Shown here: positions 59,772-64,000 of the stretch, piece after piece
Layout of the letters: each line of letters begins with the position of its first letter
Numbering within the stretch: the first letter of the stretch is position 1
Origin: Anseranas semipalmata
Lineage: Eukaryota > Chordata > Aves > Anseriformes > Anseranatidae
Direction: 5' to 3'
Length of the DNA: 64,000 nucleotides
NCBI GenBank assembly: GCA_013399115.1
Contig: VXAA01003006.1
Location: 879,866-943,865, forward strand
Translations under genes and position numbers: made by a program
The notes under the pieces: model-generated
Told to the model about the DNA's origin: nothing
Databases searched by the model: none
What the model saw: the letters and a program-made list of their open reading frames with translations, nothing else

Positions 59772-59963
59772 CTTCTGCCCAGAGAAGCTGCAGATGCCCC
59801 ATCCCTGGAGGTGTTCGAGACCAGGTTGAATGGGGCCATGGCCAACCTGATCTAGTGAGTGGCATCCCTGCCTATGGTAGGGAGGCTGGAACCAGATGAT
59901 CTTTAAGGTCCCTTCCAACCCAAGCCATTCTATGATTCTATGATTCTGTGATATGATTCTATG
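59772..59963 (+). mobile_element. CR1 LINE, 5'-truncated 3' end
   Basis: About 190 bp of CR1 3' end in sense orientation. AGAGAAGCTGCAGATGCCCC, CATCCCTGGAGGTGTTCGAG, AACCTGATCTAGTGAGTGGC and GATGATCTTTAAGGTCCCTT occur in order, followed by CCAACCCAAGCCATTCTATG. The element ends in a run of ATTCTATG-type units (to 59963). It carries only the final untranslated part, with no reverse-transcriptase sequence. CR1 is the main LINE of birds, and severe 5' truncation is normal. Open frames crossing it are not genes. Confidence 0.95.
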
Positions 59964-62837
59964 GCCAACACGTTTGTACACAACGCGGCCAAACAGTTTT
60001 TATTCACATGCGACTGCATTTTTCATTTTTATGTGAGCAACTACTGAATTTTGAGCAGTCAGGTCTTACAAACATGATGGTTCATAGGAAATCCATTTAA
60101 TAGTCACCTCTGTGACCTCTGTGCTTGCTGTATCATGTATTCACATATACAAGAATTCATAAAGGACGTGCTTAACCCTCCAGGAACAGGAACCAGATCA
60201 AGTGATTTATCTGTATTTACTCGCAGGAGATAAAGTTGGGATAAATTTGGTGAAACGTATTATCCTGTAGGCTTCAAGGTGTTTAATTTGTTTATAAAGT
60301 AGCTGATACATTTTGAGTGTGTACCTGGAAGCATTCCTGATAGCAAACTTTCCTTCATGTAAGGCTTGACTGTGTGCCCATTGGAGTATTAGACTTTCTG
60401 GGGAGTATTGGGTATATAATGGATATGGGGGTAAATACTAGCAGATCTACATAAGCAGAGCCATATTTGCAGACTTAGAGATAGCAAAACGTTTAGTTCC
60501 TCCCTACAAGAAACGCTGTGTAACTGAAATGTGCTTTGCTGGATTTCTGGTTCCACAACTGCCCCTGCTATCCCTACGGATTGTTTAAAGAAGGTCCTCT
60601 GCAGATTCACACACACTCAATTGATCATGAATGAACCCAAGAGCAGTTATTAATCTTACTGCCTGGTTGCACTCTAAACCCCCTTCTAATCCTGCCTCTG
60701 TTCTCATAGACAATGAATGCAGTGAGATGAAGGCAGGATCAATGCCAGCATGGAGCTGCCCTTTTTAGTAGTTGTCGTGGCAGGGTTTTATACATCAGCA
60801 ACAGTGAGTGGTTCTCAGTGTACTGGGGGGAGAAGGGAGTGAAGATGAATTAAAAGGGTCAGACGTCATGCTCCCGAAGGGATGGCAGAGTCCCATCCTG
60901 ACTCTTGGTCTCTGGTGAATTTTTAGGTTCCTTGTATTTAATGACTGACCTAACGAGACATTGCAGCCCTACTGCCCTTTGGAGATCCATGAAGAGCTGA
61001 ACACAAACTAAGAAAGGGCGCATTGTGTCTTTGATCCACTGGGCAGTATTTCACAGGCTGGCAGATTTAATAAAATCTCAGAGGAACCTCAGCTCATATT
61101 TTAAGAGGCTTAACATTGAGTTAAAAGTTCCCTTTACTCCTGCATTGTTGGAGACCGTTCCCTTCCTGTGTGCTGCCAGAGGACCTGCAGGGAACTGGGG
61201 CTTCATGAGCCCAGACTGGATGTAGGCAGCTGGTTGAGACTGGCTAGAAATCTGCAGGAGGAATAGTGGGAAGCAAGAAGCTTCCTAATCCTTTTTGTGT
61301 TTCTCATTCTTTGAAGTCATCCGGTGCCTCACATGCAGCGTGAAAACTTTACTCTACACCTGAAAGGAAAGCCAAGCTGCTGATAAGGCCTTTTGGTCAG
61401 TCAGTTTGAACTGTATGACATGAAAAAGCTAGGTCTAGTACCACTACTTCTACTAATGTTATTTGTACCACTGCTGACATTAAGTAAGGATAACTGACTC
61501 CACAACTAGAAACATGAACAAGGTCACTATCAGGAAGTCCTCCCCTGACAGTGTTTCTAGAAATAGCCAGAAGCAAAAGTGTCAAGGTAGAGAAGAACTT
61601 ACAAAGGTTGATAAAAGGATCCTCAAAGTTTCACACAATGCCATAGTTTCTTATCCAAAGCTGCCTATCTAATGAAAAAAAGCAAAAGATGGGGAACAGC
61701 AGAGAGACAGGCAGGCTGGAAGAGAGCCACTCGTGCAGCAAGCTTTCTTTGATGTTCAGCACTGAGGACTCTGGGCATTTGGTCCAGGAAGCAAATCAGA
61801 AGTGCCAATTTGGAGTGCAGACTTAGGTCAAAATCTGAAAACTGATGAATACTGGAAACTGCAGAATTTGTTTTTGAGCATCTGATCACTCTAACCACTA
61901 CTCTGCTCGTTCCCACTCTGCTCACTTCTGTTATTGTTATGGAGCTGCTGGTTGTAGACAGCATGGTTAGCATTACAGCAAGAGTTCCAATCTAAGTCTT
62001 ATGTTGACCCTTCAGTCTAGCTTTACATAGAAAAACTATTTTCTATTTACATAGAAAAACAGGAAAATGTCAGTGATTGGTTCAAGGGAGGGGAAGGATT
62101 TTGCTTAGATTTTCAGAAGTGCAGGGTAAATACTTTTGAAATCCCAAGCACTCAAATATTACCTTTTTTGAGAAGTGAAATACAGTTCTCATGGTATTTC
62201 AGTCACCACTAACTCTAAAATAGGATCCTGTATAAACTCTGAAATTCACTGCTAGGTTGCTGCCCACTGCCATGGATAACGTAGGCTGCTGGAGTTTTGG
62301 ATTTGAAACAAAAATTGAATCTCCTCCCCAAGGACTAGTAGTTAAAATTTTCATTGTAATTGATTGCAGTTTGGCTTTCTTGATGGATAAAGTTTTATAT
62401 ACTTTAAGAAGCTTTAACATGACCTAGTAAACAATTTGCCAAAATTGGTATCTGAAATGATCAGCGATTGGGAAGGGAAGGCTCCAAACTCTTGCTTTTT
62501 ATGAACTTCTGCCAATTTTTACTTCTCTTTACTTCTCTTGTAATACAGCAGCTGAGGCCCCCATTTCATTGAGCCTTGTAAGATCCAGCAGAACCATGCT
62601 CCCTTCCTGCAGGCAGATGCAGATCCTGCAGAGGTGTACAAAATATAACTTCCACAGATATTTTTAAGATAACTCTTTTCTTGAGAGAAGAGAGCAGAAA
62701 GGAGAAAAATGTTTTCAGGAAGAAGAAATTGCTGTTTGGAACTGATGTGTCTAGGGGCAGTACTGAATATCAAGAGAAAACAAAGAAAATTAAATGAACT
62801 ATCACAAAGGAAGGGGCAGTCATGTAAAAGGCAAAGA
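59964..62837. other. Non-genic DNA
   Basis: No gene seen. A perfect 15-bp direct repeat TTTACATAGAAAAAC occurs at 62022-62036 and 62046-62060. Open frames of up to 102 codons on both strands (for example 61665-61973 minus) have no domain. Confidence 0.55.
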
Positions 62838-63010
62838 TGATTTGTGAGATTTTGCAATAGCCTCCCAAGGGGAGCAAGGCCTTTTGCTTTGAGACATTTA
62901 AAATTAAACTGGAAAGAGTGATGGAAATTCCGAGCACTGGCCCCTTTGGGGCAGAGTGGATAAGCCACTAGGTCTCCCTTTGCATGTTCCCTCACTCTTT
63001 TGTAACTCTT
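62838..63010 (+). mobile_element. Old CR1-type LINE fragment
   Basis: GCAATAGCCTCCCAAGGGGA (62854-62873) followed by TTTGAGACATTTAAAATTAA and ACTGGAAAGAG matches the CR1 3' segment in which AATAGCCTCCCAAGGGAAGT is followed by a TTTAAAA-type stretch and ACTGGA. The terminal octamer tail is not recognisable. It is much more diverged than the copy at 59772-59963, so it probably belongs to an older subfamily. It contributes to the minus open frame of 168 codons (62519-63025), which is not a gene. Confidence 0.6.
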
Positions 63011-64000
63011 CCTGAATACCTCCATTCCAAATAATCATTCGTCTTCCCCGGACGCCCGTCCTGGCCCTCTGTTCCTCCCCTTTCCCCTTGAAGAAGGGAG
63101 CCGGGTTTGATTCATGGTGTCAGTTATCTTCCAAGCTCCGCGCTGATCCCAGGGGCAGGGGCGCACGGGGCTGATGAGGGTAGGGGTGATCAACTACAGG
63201 CTTTCCTGTTGCTGAGCTTGCTGCAGGCCTGGCCGGTTTTAAGACTTTAACAGATGTTTCTGCTTAGAAACTATTGGCATCTTTATGGACTGTTTTTTCC
63301 ATTCTTCCCTCCCGGCCCGTGTCCCAGCAGCAATGAATTATGTAAGACTACATTCTAGCCTTTTCTTTATTAATATTTCTGTAGACGCATCTCTAAGAGG
63401 TGCATCTGCAGTTCTCTCTCTTAGTTCTGGGTGCGTCGGTTTTCTCTTTGACTGAAACACCCACCTACCCCAAAACACTTCTGTGCCTTTTCATCCTCTT
63501 ACAGACACAGACGCCAAAAATACAAACACTGAAATCCCGGCTCCTGGCTTCAGATTCAAGGCGTCTCTCGCTGTTCATACTGTGATCTTAATTGATATGC
63601 CTTGTGCTTAAAGGTTAACCCCTTGGTACGGGGGCTGCCGTTATTTGTCTTTCACCTAGCACTGATTGCACTGCTGGTTCTTAACAAACAGTAATTAATA
63701 ATAAGTAATGGAAGGAGATTTAGAAACTGCTGTTAGAGCTCAAAACAGCTCCAACAAGAATCATCCCCACCTGGCTTAGTGGTTTAGCTGACAGTTATTA
63801 GAAATGAACCAGTTTCAGACAATCTTGAGTGGAATAAATACACTGGACTGGTTTATTTGCACAGTTGATAAGCACTTGTAATCCCACAAAACACGCAGTG
63901 TAATGCGTGCAGGGCACCTGACGCAGTCTGGGTAGACTTAACCCTTTTACATTGTACAGAAAAACTTCAAAGCTTGAAACTGGATGGATTAAGTTTCTTG
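63011..64000. other. Non-genic DNA, part GC-rich, to window end
   Basis: No gene seen. A GC-richer patch with several CpGs spans about 63040-63180. The stretches at 63250-63400 and 63600-63720 are complex and AT-rich with homeodomain-like words (for example GTAATTAATAATAAG near 63692) and could be small conserved elements. The short open frame at 63400-63585 has no domain. Confidence 0.45.

Noticed and set aside
62519..63025. 168-codon minus-strand open frame as a gene
   Set aside because: Its first part is the antisense of an old CR1-type fragment, and the rest has no domain.
1..64000. CRISPR array, bacterial operon or phage system
   Set aside because: No regularly spaced repeats, ribosome-binding sites or dense gene packing. 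CR1 and MIR elements show vertebrate DNA.

Overview
The window looks like nuclear genomic DNA from a bird, or at least a sauropsid. The main evidence is a 5'-truncated CR1 LINE 3' end at about 59772-59963, which carries the diagnostic tail of repeated ATTCTATG units. A second short CR1 tail lies at 6609-6664 and an older CR1-like fragment at about 62838-63010. Worn MIR-type SINEs (48888-49100, 48165-48365, 20347-20445) and a few other ancient amniote-type repeats fit the same picture. The DNA is mostly AT-rich and CpG-poor, with microsatellites and homopolymer runs. I see nothing bacterial or viral: no operon structure, rRNA, tRNA, CRISPR array or viral gene.

I cannot confirm any protein-coding gene. 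The longest open frame is 202 codons (minus strand, 32702-33310). It and the other open frames of about 60-170 codons show no recognisable domain and fit chance openness. The window therefore reads as a gene desert or the inside of a very large intron. Two short segments have good splice-site signals on both sides and an open frame between them (10233-10311 and 58448-58523). They are only candidate exons.

Layout: 1-12 kb is ordinary AT-rich DNA with a (CTTT)n microsatellite, a CR1 scrap, an odd CpG/GTAC-rich patch at 6084-6198 and one candidate exon. At 12.1-12.7 kb there is a motif-dense stretch that could be a conserved element. 13-32 kb is mostly featureless apart from old repeats, with another possible element near 28.4 kb. 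32.3-42.2 kb has the highest density of enhancer-like stretches (about 32.3-33.5, 34.0, 36.3-37.1, 40.8 and 41.4-42.2 kb), plus a back-to-back STAT-type site. 43.5-43.9 and 47.4-47.9 kb are GC- or purine-richer islands of unknown origin. 48-50 kb is a cluster of ancient repeats. 55.8-56.1 kb holds a head-to-head SOX-type palindrome.

The strongest regulatory candidate is a CpG-rich stretch at 56760-57860. It contains an RFX X-box-like motif overlapping an octamer-like motif, a TATA-like box about 100 bp further on, and a plausible splice donor about 270 bp after the predicted start. It may be the promoter and first exon of a gene or alternative transcript running rightward, with the candidate exon at 58448-58523 as a possible next exon. 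All element calls rest on motif content and texture read by eye. Cross-species alignment and transcript data would decide them. I found no new multi-gene system.
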